64,000 bases of DNA from assembly GCA_902461935.1 (NCBI GenBank), contig CABPZP010000007.1, positions 1 to 64,000 on the forward strand, in the 5' to 3' direction. Of the stretch, positions 1-8,279 are shown piece after piece. The position numbers were made by a program, and so were the translations under genes. Within the stretch, counting starts at the first letter, position 1, and every line of letters begins with the position of its first letter. The notes under the pieces were generated by a model. That model made no database searches, had not been told where the DNA came from, and saw only the letters and a list, made by a program, of their open reading frames with translations. Origin of the DNA: Merdicola sp905200315 (GTDB lineage Bacteria > Bacillota > Clostridia > TANB77 > CAG-508).

Positions 1-5
1 AGATC

Positions 6-100
6 AAATTTCGCGAGGCAAGTGGGGACCTTTCCGGCATTCTTCAAAATTCTTTTGAATTTTGTTAGAAGGACGTGAATGGGGAGCCTCGATGAAATTT
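6..100. repeat. Long imperfect inverted repeat downstream of dnaX
   Basis: The arm AAATTTCGCGAGGC (6-19) is answered by GCCTCGATGAAATTT (86-100). The centre folds as AAAATTC-tttt-GAATTTT (46-63), with CTTC/GAAG flanks. The whole can form one bulged hairpin of about 95 nt. No coding potential is visible. It could be a small structured RNA, a MITE-like palindrome or a processing site after dnaX. The window edge hides what lies further out. Confidence 0.4.
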
Positions 101-150
101 TAGATTAATTTATTATTTTGTCTTGTTTTATAATGTAATATGACGAGATT

Positions 151-1710
151 TTATTCTTCAATTATGTCTAAATTAACATCATTTTTTTGAGCAAAATTTT
201 CTATTCCATTATCAATATGTAATTTAGATAAATCTGTATTTTTATCAATTAATTTTACTCTCATTTCTTTTCCCTTTAAAATAGAAACTTGTTTTTCTAT
301 TTCTTGCATATTTTCTGGCTTTTCAAGAACAGTTTTTGCAAATTGTGTTAATCCATTTTTAAATTCAATTGCTACTGTTAAATCGTTTACTTCTCCTAAG
401 GATGTATTCATTAAATTAGTATATAGCATTATTTTTCCTTGTGTTTTAAAGTTTTCTATAATATCATTCCATCCTTTTATTGGCTTTAATCTTATTGCAG
501 GTTTTTCTTCAATTTTATTTTCTGCCTTTTGAGCTATAACAGCTGAATTGTTATTTTGTGTAAAATTTCCTTCTTTTATCATTTTTTCTAAATTATTTAT
601 TTTATTTTTTAATTCTTCAATTCCATCTACACTAACATCTGTACATAATTTTATAATTCCTGCCTGAAAAATAATGATTTTCTGTGATGATTTTTTCATA
701 TCATTTTCTAATTCAGATAAACTATAAATTAAATTAACTAGCTTTTCTTTAGATACATTTTTGGAAACCTCTTCTATTTGCGCAATTTCTTCTTCACTAT
801 AAATTCCTTTGTTTCCGCTTGTTTTAAATAATAAAATGTCTTTAACATATTTTATTATTTCCCATAACGTATTTTGTAAATCTTTTCCATCTTTTAAAAT
901 TTCTTCTATAGTATTTAATGTTTCATCTATATTTTTTTCTATAACACCTTTTATCACCTTATTTATTAAATATGTTTGTGGAATACCTACAAGTTCTTTT
1001 ATTTTATTATTATTTATTTTTGTATCTCCATCTTGAATACATCTTTCTAATATACTTAAAGAATCTCTCATTGCGCCTTCAGATAAAACTGCAATTGTAT
1101 TTAATGCATCTTTTTCAGCTTCTATTCCACTTTCCTTACACACTATTTCAAGCCTTTTTATTATATCTTCATTAGATATTTTTTTAAAGTCAAACCTTTG
1201 ACATCTTGAAAGAATTGTTGCTGGTAATTTTTGTGGTTCAGTTGTTGCTAATATAAATTTTACATGTTCTGGTGGTTCTTCCAATGTTTTTAATAATGCA
1301 TTAAAAGCACCTATTGAAAGCATATGAACCTCATCTATTATATATACTCTGTATTTTGCAACTGTTGGTAAAAAATTAACTTCTTCTCTAATTGACCTTA
1401 TATCTTCAACACTATTGTTTGAAGCTGCATCCATTTCAACTATATCTGTTAATGAGCCAGAAAGTGCACCTTTACAAATTTCACATTCATTACAAGGCTC
1501 TCCATCTTTAGGATTTAAGCAGTTTATTGCCCTTGCCATAATTTTAGCAGCAGATGTTTTACCAGTTCCTCTACCACCATTGAATAAATATGCATGTCCT
1601 ATACGGTTTGCTTTAATTTGATTTTTTAAAGTTCTTGTAATGTGTTCTTGTCCAACCATTTCGCCAAAAGTTTTAGGTCTAAATTTTCTATAAAGTGCTG
1701 TGTAATTCAA
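151..1710 (-). CDS. dnaX: DNA polymerase III subunit gamma/tau
   Basis: Clamp-loader ATPase that opens the beta clamp and bridges polymerases at the replication fork. The protein (519 aa) has the P-loop GGRGTGKT at about residues 45-52. A zinc module of four cysteines (C64, C73, C76, C79) follows, then Walker B IIDEVH at about 124-129 and the SRC arginine-finger motif. After about residue 360 it becomes a low-complexity linker plus a short tau-like C-terminus. The start is TTG, preceded by AAGGATGTGA. The SRP RNA lies just upstream, a common Firmicutes neighbour. The usual downstream yaaK/recR partners are not seen before the window edge. Confidence 0.95.
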   Translation of the reverse strand: MNYTALYRKFRPKTFGEMVGQEHITRTLKNQIKANRIGHAYLFNGGRGTGKTSAAKIMARAINCLNPKDGEPCNECEICKGALSGSLTDIVEMDAASNNSVEDIRSIREEVNFLPTVAKYRVYIIDEVHMLSIGAFNALLKTLEEPPEHVKFILATTEPQKLPATILSRCQRFDFKKISNEDIIKRLEIVCKESGIEAEKDALNTIAVLSEGAMRDSLSILERCIQDGDTKINNNKIKELVGIPQTYLINKVIKGVIEKNIDETLNTIEEILKDGKDLQNTLWEIIKYVKDILLFKTSGNKGIYSEEEIAQIEEVSKNVSKEKLVNLIYSLSELENDMKKSSQKIIIFQAGIIKLCTDVSVDGIEELKNKINNLEKMIKEGNFTQNNNSAVIAQKAENKIEEKPAIRLKPIKGWNDIIENFKTQGKIMLYTNLMNTSLGEVNDLTVAIEFKNGLTQFAKTVLEKPENMQEIEKQVSILKGKEMRVKLIDKNTDLSKLHIDNGIENFAQKNDVNLDIIEE

Positions 1711-1733
1711 AAAATCACATCCTTATATATTAG

Positions 1734-1850
1734 TTTAGCCTCTCTATGGAAAGTATAATCACATAAATACACTACTTATTGCTGCTTCCTTCCGGATCTG
1801 ACAAGGTTCGTAGCTTTTTATCGAAAATACCTTCCATACAAAGGCTAAAC
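1734..1850 (-). ncRNA. ffs: Bacterial small signal recognition particle RNA (4.5S type)
   Basis: Read on the minus strand, the RNA starts and ends with complementary arms (TTTAGCC.../...GGCTAAA). Its apical domain carries the diagnostic SRP core GTCAGATCCGGAAGGAAGCA, the Ffh M-domain binding site with its GGAA loop. The length of about 117 nt fits the short helix-8-only form. It binds Ffh to target nascent membrane proteins. Its position directly upstream of dnaX is typical. The exact ends are estimated from the closing stem. Confidence 0.9.
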
Positions 1851-1940
1851 AACATTTTTATTACGTTCTTTATTATATACGTTTTTATATTATTATGCAA
1901 GTATTTTTCATTCAAATTATAAAATATAGTTTTTTAAGTA

Positions 1941-1969
1941 GTGATTTTTGACCCCGTCCCCAAAATCAC
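1941..1969. repeat. Short palindrome with GGGGACGGGGTC core
   Basis: GTGATTTT (1941-1948) pairs with AAAATCAC (1962-1969) around a G-rich loop that reads GGGGACGGGGTC on the minus strand. There is no T-run on either side, so it is a poor terminator. It lies just downstream of the 246-aa gene and looks like a dispersed intergenic palindrome, although no second copy was seen here. Confidence 0.35.
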
Positions 1970-1975
1970 CAAAAA

Positions 1976-2716
1976 TCACATTCTTTTTAAAACTAAATCT
2001 TCTGTATTAATTTCTGTAGTACTTGTTGCTTCTTCTAGTATATTTCCTGCCGGCAAATCTAAGTTTGCTGTGGTTTTATACTTTATTCCATACTCTGTTT
2101 CTATTATTATATCAAAAGATACTTTTGCCTTTATTTCTTCTACATTAACACCTGTTTTTGTAAGTAATGTTCCATCATGAGAAATTTGCTCATCTTCATT
2201 AGATGTATATGTACTAATGTTAGCATTACAAAATCTAATTATTACAGTACCACCTTGATTTGAAATTTCTAGATTATTTATACTTCCCTCTTTGCTACCA
2301 GCATATATTAATTCATTTTCTATTTTGTATTTATCATCATTTTTAAAAAGTCCAGTTTCAGCTGGTTTATATAATTTAAGCGTTCCTTTTGCAGGTGCAT
2401 TTTCAATTTGAATATTGTTAATTGTTACATTTTTTATTGCATCTTGTTTCTTTCCATTTTTTTCAACTGTTATATAAACATCATTATTTTGATTTACATT
2501 TAAATCCCATTTTGCAGTTGGTGCATCCTTTGAAACTCCCTCTACCGTGCTTACAACTAAAATTTTTGAAATATCAAATACTGCATTTTTTTCTCCCTCT
2601 ACTTGGTATTTAAAAATAACAAAAAATGCTAATGCACATACTAAAATTACAAATATTGCTATTGTTAAAATGTGTAAAATTTTATTTTTTTTACTTTGTA
2701 TAGGTTTATCACTCAT
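1976..2716 (-). CDS. Membrane-anchored extracytoplasmic protein, unknown function
   Basis: I do not recognise this 246-aa protein. A basic N-terminus is followed by one hydrophobic segment (about residues 13-35), then a polar domain of about 200 residues rich in beta-type patterns (repeated NNI, VTIN, KVSFDIIIE). This suggests a single-pass protein with an outside, possibly Ig-like, domain. It overlaps the end of tadA by 8 bp, so the two are translationally coupled. It has only one cysteine, in the outside domain, and no catalytic motif. Confidence 0.75.
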   Translation of the reverse strand: MSDKPIQSKKNKILHILTIAIFVILVCALAFFVIFKYQVEGEKNAVFDISKILVVSTVEGVSKDAPTAKWDLNVNQNNDVYITVEKNGKKQDAIKNVTINNIQIENAPAKGTLKLYKPAETGLFKNDDKYKIENELIYAGSKEGSINNLEISNQGGTVIIRFCNANISTYTSNEDEQISHDGTLLTKTGVNVEEIKAKVSFDIIIETEYGIKYKTTANLDLPAGNILEEATSTTEINTEDLVLKRM

Positions 2717-3182
2717 TTATTTTACCCTTTCTTTTTAATCTAAGTTCTTTAAAAAACTTTTGTAATATTTCTTTGCATTCTGGCTTTAATATTCCTTTTT
2801 CAACTTCAACTTTATGATTAAATTTATATTCAAATAAATTTAAAACAGAACCACAAGCTCCTGTTTTTTCGTCATCTGTACCTATATAAACTTTTCGTAT
2901 TCTTGAATTTATAATTGCTCCCGCACACATAGCACAAGGTTCTAATGTTACATATAAATCACAATTTTCAAGTCTCCAACTATTTAATTTTTTACTAGCC
3001 TTTTCAATTGCAATTATTTCTGCATGTTTAATTGTATTCAGTTTTGTTTCTTTCAAATTATGTCCTCTTGCAATAATTTTTCCATCTCTAACAATAACAG
3101 CTCCAACAGGCACTTCATCTTTTTCATATGCTTTTTTTGCCTCTTTTATCGCCTGTTTCATAAACTTTTCATTATCATTCAT
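2709..3182 (-). CDS. tadA: tRNA-specific adenosine deaminase
   Basis: Deaminates A34 of tRNA-Arg(ACG) to inosine, so that CGU, CGC and CGA can be read by one tRNA. The zinc deaminase signature is complete: HAE (H and the catalytic E) and PCAMCAG (two zinc cysteines). VPVGAV near the N-terminus is also typical. I place the start at 3182 (MNDNEKF...). A longer reading would begin inside the tRNA-Arg gene just upstream. Because TadA cannot create a decoder for CGG, this gene bears on the CGG frameshift observation made elsewhere in the window. Confidence 0.93.
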   Translation of the reverse strand: MNDNEKFMKQAIKEAKKAYEKDEVPVGAVIVRDGKIIARGHNLKETKLNTIKHAEIIAIEKASKKLNSWRLENCDLYVTLEPCAMCAGAIINSRIRKVYIGTDDEKTGACGSVLNLFEYKFNHKVEVEKGILKPECKEILQKFFKELRLKRKGKINE

Positions 3183-3204
3183 ACTTAAATCACCATAAAT
3201 ACAC

Positions 3205-3280
<76 letters not shown>

Positions 3281-3331
3281 AAATTCTTTAGTATTATACA
3301 CTATTTTAAGTAGATTTTCAACTATGCATAG

Positions 3332-3357
3332 AAAAAAAGCCTGGATAATCTCCAGGC
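3332..3357 (-). terminator. Rho-independent terminator after the prepilin/FGE-like gene
   Basis: On the minus strand GCCTGGA-gatta-TCCAGGC is followed by seven T. It ends the transcript of the gene at 3447-4931, upstream of the tRNA-Arg. Confidence 0.85.
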
Positions 3358-3416
3358 CGTTTGACAACTTTTGTGCCTTTTTATAATTTTTATTATTGTT
3401 TATGTGCTTTCTTTTT

Positions 3417-3433
3417 CAAACTACACACGTTTG
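3417..3433. repeat. Small inverted repeat after the putative variable region
   Basis: CAAAC-tacacac-GTTTG lies 13 nt beyond the stop codon of the FGE-like gene. Known diversity-generating retroelements often have a hairpin just downstream of the variable repeat. This stem is short, so the link is only suggestive. Confidence 0.3.
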
Positions 3434-3446
3434 CTAGTGGTCAGTT

Positions 3447-3605
3447 CTACTGGATATAAAGCACAGCACGGAACCCCAAAACGTAGCTAGTATCGCCAGT
3501 GCTATCGTCGTCACGGTAAGAAGCTGGATAATCTGTAGTACTATCGTAAGCACTGCCACCACGGTACACAGGGTTGCCAGAGTAGATTTCTGCCGTCCAC
3601 TCCCA
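3447..3605 (-). other. Candidate DGR-type variable region (3' end of the FGE-like gene)
   Basis: The last 50 or so codons are about 50% G+C by my count, against under 30% in the rest of the gene. They encode the canonical FGE/C-type-lectin tail (GNVWEWT, YRGGSA, GFRAVL). In the surface-loop stretch the residues Y, D, S, D, Y, Y, D, D, D, S, D, S, Y are all encoded by TAY, GAY or AGY, each reachable from AAY by changing adenines only. This is the signature of adenine-directed mutagenic retrohoming. No reverse transcriptase or template repeat was found in the window. Confidence 0.55.
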
Positions 3606-4931
3606 TACATTTCCTCCTATATCTACTATGTTTTTCTTTATTCCATTTTGGTTTAATCCTGAGGCATGATAGTATTTTCCATTACTTGCACTATGACTTA
3701 CATTTGAAGTACTGTTTGACCATGTTGAATAATTTGAGTCAGAATTAAACCATAATGCTGGTTTTTCTGTTGTTCCTTGTATTGTATATGGTAAATTATA
3801 ATATGTTCCCCAATCTTGTGTTTTATCTACTTTAATTCCTGCATTTTGATACCATTTCATTATTGTATCCCACTGTTTTCCTGTTACTAATCCACTTTTA
3901 TTATTTCCATATGTTGCAGTATTGTTTATCATTGATTGAGCTACTGCTTTAGCATTATTATAGTCTATATAATTCCATATTTTTGAGCCCTGCTTACTTA
4001 CTGCTGTTGTACTTGTATTGTTATTTGTACTTGCACTTTGGCTTGTTGTTGTAGTTGTTAATCCTGCTTCAAATCTTGCTACATAAAATCCATGATATGT
4101 ATCTATTTGTGTATTTTCTGTTACTGGTATTGCTGATGTATCATCACTGCAGTTTGAATGTGAAATATGTGTTGTACACCATTTTGCATATGTTACATTG
4201 CTTCCATCTACTGGTACCCATACAAATTGGTTTCCTATTTCGTCTTCTATTACTAGCCCTTCATTCCATCCTTTTACTTCGTCTTTTTTACTATCTTTAT
4301 AACTCCATTCTGCATTTCCTACATTTACTGCTTTAAATCCTTGGGGTATTACTGGATTTTTATAACTATATCCTTCTGTTGTTCCTGCTAATGTTCTATT
4401 TTTGCTTTTATCTTCTTTTCCTGCTGTTTCTCCTCCTTGGGTGCCTCCATTTCCTCCTGTTGATGATTTTTTTATTTCTTTTGCTATATCTATTGTTTCT
4501 GCTTTCCCTATTGTTATTTTTCCTTCTTCTACTTTATATCCTTCATTTGTTAATTTTGTTTCTATTTCTGTTTGTAAACCACTATCACTTTTCGCTCTTG
4601 AATCATTTGTATTTTTGTATACTTCATTTTCTAGCACTGCTAACCTTATTATTTCTTTTGCATTTGCTATTTTTGTGTTTTCACTTGCTGTATTGGCCTT
4701 TCCAAATATTCCATTTTCTCCTATTACCATGTTTAGGGTTACTCCGGCAAGAATTAGAAGAACAATTATGGTTATTACCAAGGCTACTAGTGTAATGGCA
4801 GTGTTAGATGTTAGAATGTTTGACATTGGCTTGTTTGTGTATTTTTGTTTTATCTGCGGGTCGTCGGGGACGCCGACCCCTACATGGTTTGATTTTGTTT
4901 TTTCAAATGTTTTAATATTATATTTATTCAC
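3447..4931 (-). CDS. Prepilin-like secreted protein with FGE/C-type-lectin domain; phase-variable
   Basis: The ORF opens at GTG 4931 (494 aa). Around residues 43-75 it has a class III (type IV pilin-like) signal, ITLVALVITIIVLLILAGV followed by GENGIFGKA, common in Clostridia. A linker with a GTQGG-type glycine segment follows, then an FGE-sulfatase/C-type-lectin domain from about residue 190 to the end (FVWVPV, GFYVARFEAG, GNVWEWT, YRGGSA, GFRAVL). The active-site cysteines of true FGE are not evident, so a binding role is likelier than catalysis. Neither GTG 4931 nor ATG 4826 has a good ribosome-binding site. The frame stays open upstream to a (CA)14 tract that begins in a well-initiated short ORF (ATG 5061). 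A changed repeat number would fuse the two. The N-terminal residues VGVGVPDDPQ come from an inserted GTAGGGG repeat. Confidence 0.85.
   Translation of the reverse strand: MNKYNIKTFEKTKSNHVGVGVPDDPQIKQKYTNKPMSNILTSNTAITLVALVITIIVLLILAGVTLNMVIGENGIFGKANTASENTKIANAKEIIRLAVLENEVYKNTNDSRAKSDSGLQTEIETKLTNEGYKVEEGKITIGKAETIDIAKEIKKSSTGGNGGTQGGETAGKEDKSKNRTLAGTTEGYSYKNPVIPQGFKAVNVGNAEWSYKDSKKDEVKGWNEGLVIEDEIGNQFVWVPVDGSNVTYAKWCTTHISHSNCSDDTSAIPVTENTQIDTYHGFYVARFEAGLTTTTTSQSASTNNNTSTTAVSKQGSKIWNYIDYNNAKAVAQSMINNTATYGNNKSGLVTGKQWDTIMKWYQNAGIKVDKTQDWGTYYNLPYTIQGTTEKPALWFNSDSNYSTWSNSTSNVSHSASNGKYYHASGLNQNGIKKNIVDIGGNVWEWTAEIYSGNPVYRGGSAYDSTTDYPASYRDDDSTGDTSYVLGFRAVLYIQ
4858..4883. repeat. GTAGGGG palindromic repeat, inside a coding frame
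   Basis: GGGTCGTCGGGGACGCCGAC followed by CCCTAC is a copy of the dispersed GTAGGGGTCGGCGTC...GACCC family. It is read in frame as VGVGVPDDP in the leader part of the prepilin-like gene. Confidence 0.75.
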
Positions 4932-4995
4932 ACCACAATTTGAGGCATTTTCACAAATGTCTCTTTTTACTATTTTATTTTCCTTATTTTTTAAA

Positions 4996-5061
<66 letters not shown>

Positions 5062-5086
5062 ATTTTACATCTCCTCTTTTGTTTTT

Positions 5087-5110
5087 GGGCACGGTACTCC
5101 GTGCCCCTAC
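5087..5110. repeat. GTAGGGG-family palindrome
   Basis: GGGCACGG-tact-CCGTGCCC followed by CTAC: a variant of the dispersed family with an 8-bp perfect stem. It lies just upstream of the phase-variable gene's ribosome-binding site. Confidence 0.65.
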
Positions 5111-5262
5111 AAATTAAATTTTACAATTTTATTTTACTATAAACTATTTTTTTGTGCAATAAATTTTTAAGCTTTTTATGAATAACTTATAATATCTGAT
5201 TATGCCTTGATTTTTTATATAAATTTACATATAATAAAAAAAATTTTTGGAGGTTAATTTAT

Positions 5263-5979
5263 ATGCAAAAAATTTTAGGTTATATGAGAAAAGCTATTGA
5301 TGAATATAATATGATTGAAGATGGAGATAAAATTGCAGTTGCTCTTTCTGGTGGTAAAGATTCTTTTACTTTATTACTTGGGCTTAAAAATTTACAAAGA
5401 TTCTACCCTAAAAAGTTTGATATAATTGGAGTTACTATAAATCCTGGTTTTGAATTTTTTGATAGTAGTTTAATTAAAAATTTTTGTGATAAATTAAATG
5501 TACCATTTTTTGAAGAGCATTCACATGCACAAGAAATTGTTTTTGAAATTAGAAAAGAAAAAAATCCTTGCTCTTTATGTGCAAATTTACGTAGAGGTGC
5601 TTTAAATACTGTATCAAAAAGAGAAGGTTGTAATAAAATAGCATTAGGTCATAATGAAGAAGATGTTTTAGAAACCTTTTTATTAAATCTTTTTTATGCT
5701 GGAAGTATAGGAACATTTTCACCCAAAAGCTATATGAATAAATCTGAAATAACATTAATTAGACCTTTAATTTATGCACCAGAAAAATATATTCAAAACT
5801 TTGTAAAAAGAAACAACATAGAAGTAATGCCAAAAGCATGTCCTATGGATGGTAATTCTAAAAGAGAAGATATGAAAAAATTAATCCAAAGCTTTTATAA
5901 AGATTTACCTCATATTCGTTCAAATTTATATGGTGCAATAAAACGTGCAGGATTAGATGGATGGAAAAATGATAAATAG
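5263..5979 (+). CDS. TtcA-family tRNA 2-thiocytidine biosynthesis protein
   Basis: PP-loop ATPase of 238 aa. The adenylation motif SGGKDS is at residues 29-34. Cysteines at 103, 106 (CSLC) and 193 (KACPMDG) are the expected ligands for a [4Fe-4S] cluster. TtcA-type enzymes thiolate C32 of certain tRNAs. Clostridial members of this branch are often annotated simply as tRNA 2-thiocytidine(32) synthetase or ATPase, so the exact substrate is inferred. The start has TTGGAGG 8 nt upstream. It is transcribed alone, divergently from the phase-variable gene. Confidence 0.85.
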   Translation: MQKILGYMRKAIDEYNMIEDGDKIAVALSGGKDSFTLLLGLKNLQRFYPKKFDIIGVTINPGFEFFDSSLIKNFCDKLNVPFFEEHSHAQEIVFEIRKEKNPCSLCANLRRGALNTVSKREGCNKIALGHNEEDVLETFLLNLFYAGSIGTFSPKSYMNKSEITLIRPLIYAPEKYIQNFVKRNNIEVMPKACPMDGNSKREDMKKLIQSFYKDLPHIRSNLYGAIKRAGLDGWKNDK

Positions 5980-6031
5980 TAAAATATATTTAAACCTAAT
6001 TATATTTTTTCTATAATTTTATTCTGTTCGC

Positions 6032-6060
6032 TTATATTTATCTTAATAATATTGTATACT
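6032..6060 (+). promoter_or_regulatory. Putative promoter of the small hydrophobic peptide element
   Basis: -10 TATACT at 6055-6060 with a weak -35-like TTATAT at 6032-6037, 17 bp upstream. The predicted start, about 7 nt downstream, coincides with the first base of the 13-bp inverted repeat at 6068. Confidence 0.45.
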
Positions 6061-6146
6061 TGTTAACATAGAAAATGAGAATAAGCAGTGTGAGTGCTAC
6101 CACTTTACATACACGGTTTAAACTGTGAGAATGTAGGTGGTGCTAT

Positions 6147-6260
6147 ATGGTAAATCAAGCTATATTATTAACAATATACTTATTATTCTACGGATTAGTA
6201 GGAATAACTGTTATAGCATTTGCCTTGATTATTGCAATAGTAGTAATTTTGAGCAAATAA
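6147..6260 (+). CDS. 37-residue single-pass membrane peptide, candidate type I toxin
   Basis: ATG at 6147 encodes MVNQAILLTIYLLFYGLVGI..., ending VVILSK. Almost the whole peptide is one hydrophobic helix with a single terminal lysine, the profile of holin-like or Fst/TxpA-like toxic peptides. The ribosome-binding site (GGTGG, 5 nt upstream) lies in a potential stem. A strong hairpin follows the stop. No family name can be given with certainty. It could instead be a membrane regulator peptide. Confidence 0.55.
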   Translation: MVNQAILLTIYLLFYGLVGITVIAFALIIAIVVILSK

Positions 6261-6262
6261 TA

Positions 6263-6302
6263 AAAACACCACATTACGCTTCGCCAAGCTATGTGGTGTT
6301 TT
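6263..6302. terminator. Hairpin after the hydrophobic peptide ORF
   Basis: AAAACACCACAT (6263-6274) and ATGTGGTGTTTT (6291-6302) form a perfect 12-bp stem, with A- and T-rich flanks that could terminate in either direction. A complete stop here would exclude the outer 3' inverted repeat from the transcript, so read-through or partial termination is implied if that repeat matters. Confidence 0.6.
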
Positions 6303-6437
6303 ATCTAAATCTTAGGTAGCACACATTTCTGTGGCTCTCATTTTCTATTATTATATAAATATTTTTTTAATTTGTCAAATAAATTTCAATATGCGAAAAC
6401 TGCCCTTATATGTTTTACATCAATTGTTTGTAATTAT

Positions 6438-8165
6438 TTAATCTCTTACAATTTTGTTTAGTTCTTCTAATAATTCATTCATTTCTTTTTCTGAATTTTC
6501 TAGACTGTCTGATTTTACTCCTACATAGAATTTTATTTTTGGTTCTGTTCCTGATGGTCGTACACAACACCATCCATTATTTTCTAATTCAAAATATAGT
6601 ACGTTTGATATTGGAAGTCCTGTTTTACTTTCTTCTTTCGTGTTCATATTAATTACTTTATTTTCTTTGTAGTCTTTAAACTTTAATACTTTATATTTTC
6701 CTAATTTTTGTAATGGATTTTGTCTTAATTTTTCCATTATTGCTTTTATTTTATCTGCACCATCTACTCCTTCCATTGTAATTGAAAGTAATCCTTCTTT
6801 GTAAAATCCATATTTATTATAAATATTTATCATTTGATCCCATAAGCTTAAATTAAATTGTTTGTAATATGCTGCCGCTTCGCAAAGTGCCATTACTGCT
6901 GCTATTGCATCTTTATCTCTTGCATGTGTACCAATTAAGCAACCATAACTTTCTTCAAACCCAAATAAATACTCATATTCTTTGGTTTGTTCAAATATTT
7001 TTATTTGTTCTCCTATATATTTAAATCCTGTTAGAACTTCTATTAATTTTATATTATATTCTTTTGCAATTGCATCTGCTAAGTTTGAAGAAACTATAGT
7101 TTTTATTAATGCACCATTTTTAGGAAGCAATCCTTTTTCTTTTTTTTGTGATAATTCATATTCTGCTATTAAAAGCCCCGACATATTTCCAGTAAAAGAT
7201 TTATATTCTCCTGTTTTAGAATCTTTTGCATATACTCCAAGTCTATCTGCATCTGGGTCAGTGGCCAAAACAACATCTGCATCAACTTCTTCTGCTAATT
7301 TCAATGCAAGTTCAAAGGCTTTTTTATCTTCTGGGTTTGGATAACTAACTGTTGGAAAATTCCCATCTGGTAATTCTTGCTGTTTAACTACATAAACATT
7401 TTCAAATCCTAATCTTTTTAAAATTTCTCTTACAGGAATATTCCCTGTTCCATGTAATGGTGTATATACAATTTTTAAATTCTTTTGCATTTTTGTAATA
7501 ACATCTTTATTTAAAACTAAATCTTCAAGTGCTTTCATGTATTTATCATCTAGTTCTTTTCCTATAACATTATATAAACCTTTTTCTGTTGCTTCTTCTT
7601 TAGAAATTTTCTTTATTTCTGCATAATCTTTTATATTATTTACTTCATCTATAATTTGTTTATCTTTTGGTGCAACAATTTGTGCTCCATCTTCCCAATA
7701 AACTTTATATCCATTGTATTTTGGTGGATTATGACTTGCTGTAATCATAATTCCAGCAATACAACTTAATTCTCTTACTGCAAAAGATAATTCTGGAACA
7801 GGTCTTAAAGAATTAAAAATATATGTTTTAATTCCATTAGCATTTAAAATTAATGCTGCTTCTTCACTAAATTCCGGAGACATATGTCTAGAATCGAAAC
7901 TAATTGCAACTCCTTTATTTTCTCCATTTTCTTTTTTTATAAAATTAGCCAAACCTTGAGTTGCTTTACCAACTGTATAAATATTCATTCTATTAGTTCC
8001 AGCACCTATAATTCCTCTAAGACCTGCTGTACCAAATTCAAGTTCTTTGTAAAATCTATCTTCTATTTCTTTCACATTATTTTCAATTTCTTTTAATTCC
8101 TTTTTAGTAGATTCATCAAAAATATTATCATTACACCATTTTTTATATTCCTCTAAATATTTCAT
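6438..8165 (-). CDS. pgcA: Phosphoglucomutase/phosphomannomutase family protein
   Basis: Alpha-D-phosphohexomutase of 575 aa, the usual length of Firmicutes PgcA. The phosphoserine loop ITASHNPPKYNGYK, the magnesium loop DPDADRLG and the C-terminal phosphate-binding RPSGTEPKIKFY are intact. It interconverts glucose-6-P and glucose-1-P (or other hexose phosphates). AGGAGG precedes the ATG. The next gene on this strand, upstream, is a UDP-sugar pyrophosphorylase, so the pair would feed UDP-sugar synthesis for the cell envelope. Confidence 0.93.
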   Translation of the reverse strand: MKYLEEYKKWCNDNIFDESTKKELKEIENNVKEIEDRFYKELEFGTAGLRGIIGAGTNRMNIYTVGKATQGLANFIKKENGENKGVAISFDSRHMSPEFSEEAALILNANGIKTYIFNSLRPVPELSFAVRELSCIAGIMITASHNPPKYNGYKVYWEDGAQIVAPKDKQIIDEVNNIKDYAEIKKISKEEATEKGLYNVIGKELDDKYMKALEDLVLNKDVITKMQKNLKIVYTPLHGTGNIPVREILKRLGFENVYVVKQQELPDGNFPTVSYPNPEDKKAFELALKLAEEVDADVVLATDPDADRLGVYAKDSKTGEYKSFTGNMSGLLIAEYELSQKKEKGLLPKNGALIKTIVSSNLADAIAKEYNIKLIEVLTGFKYIGEQIKIFEQTKEYEYLFGFEESYGCLIGTHARDKDAIAAVMALCEAAAYYKQFNLSLWDQMINIYNKYGFYKEGLLSITMEGVDGADKIKAIMEKLRQNPLQKLGKYKVLKFKDYKENKVINMNTKEESKTGLPISNVLYFELENNGWCCVRPSGTEPKIKFYVGVKSDSLENSEKEMNELLEELNKIVRD

Positions 8166-8246
8166 AAAATACCTCCTAATTTTTTTCTAATTATATATAA
8201 AATAAAAAATTATATCAATAAAAACAATAAAAATTTTCTATAACAT

Positions 8247-8272
8247 AAAAATAGCGGTGCATAGCCGCTATT
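8247..8272 (-). terminator. Terminator after the UDP-sugar pyrophosphorylase gene
   Basis: AATAGCGG (8250-8257) and CCGCTATT (8265-8272) form an 8-bp stem followed on the minus strand by a T-run. It separates this gene from pgcA. Confidence 0.8.
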
Positions 8273-8279
8273 AAAAATA

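Larger units (their letters stand above)
6068..6348 (+). ncRNA. Structured mRNA element with pairing 5' and 3' ends (type I toxin-like)
   Basis: ATAGAAAATGAGA (6068-6080) is exactly complementary to TCTCATTTTCTAT (6336-6348), and GTGCTACC (6094-6101) to GGTAGCAC (6315-6322). Within the 5' leader, GCTACCACTTTACAT can pair with ATGTAGGTGGTGCT, which would hide the GGTGG ribosome-binding site of the peptide ORF. Long-range end pairing plus a sequestered start is the layout of hok- and aapA-like type I toxin mRNAs. An antisense antitoxin is not evident from sequence alone. Confidence 0.5.

Noticed and set aside
6137..6319. 60-codon ORF overlapping the hydrophobic peptide
   Set aside because: Starts upstream in another frame, passes through the hairpin and has no family pattern. 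The 6147 frame has a better start position and a clean membrane-helix composition.
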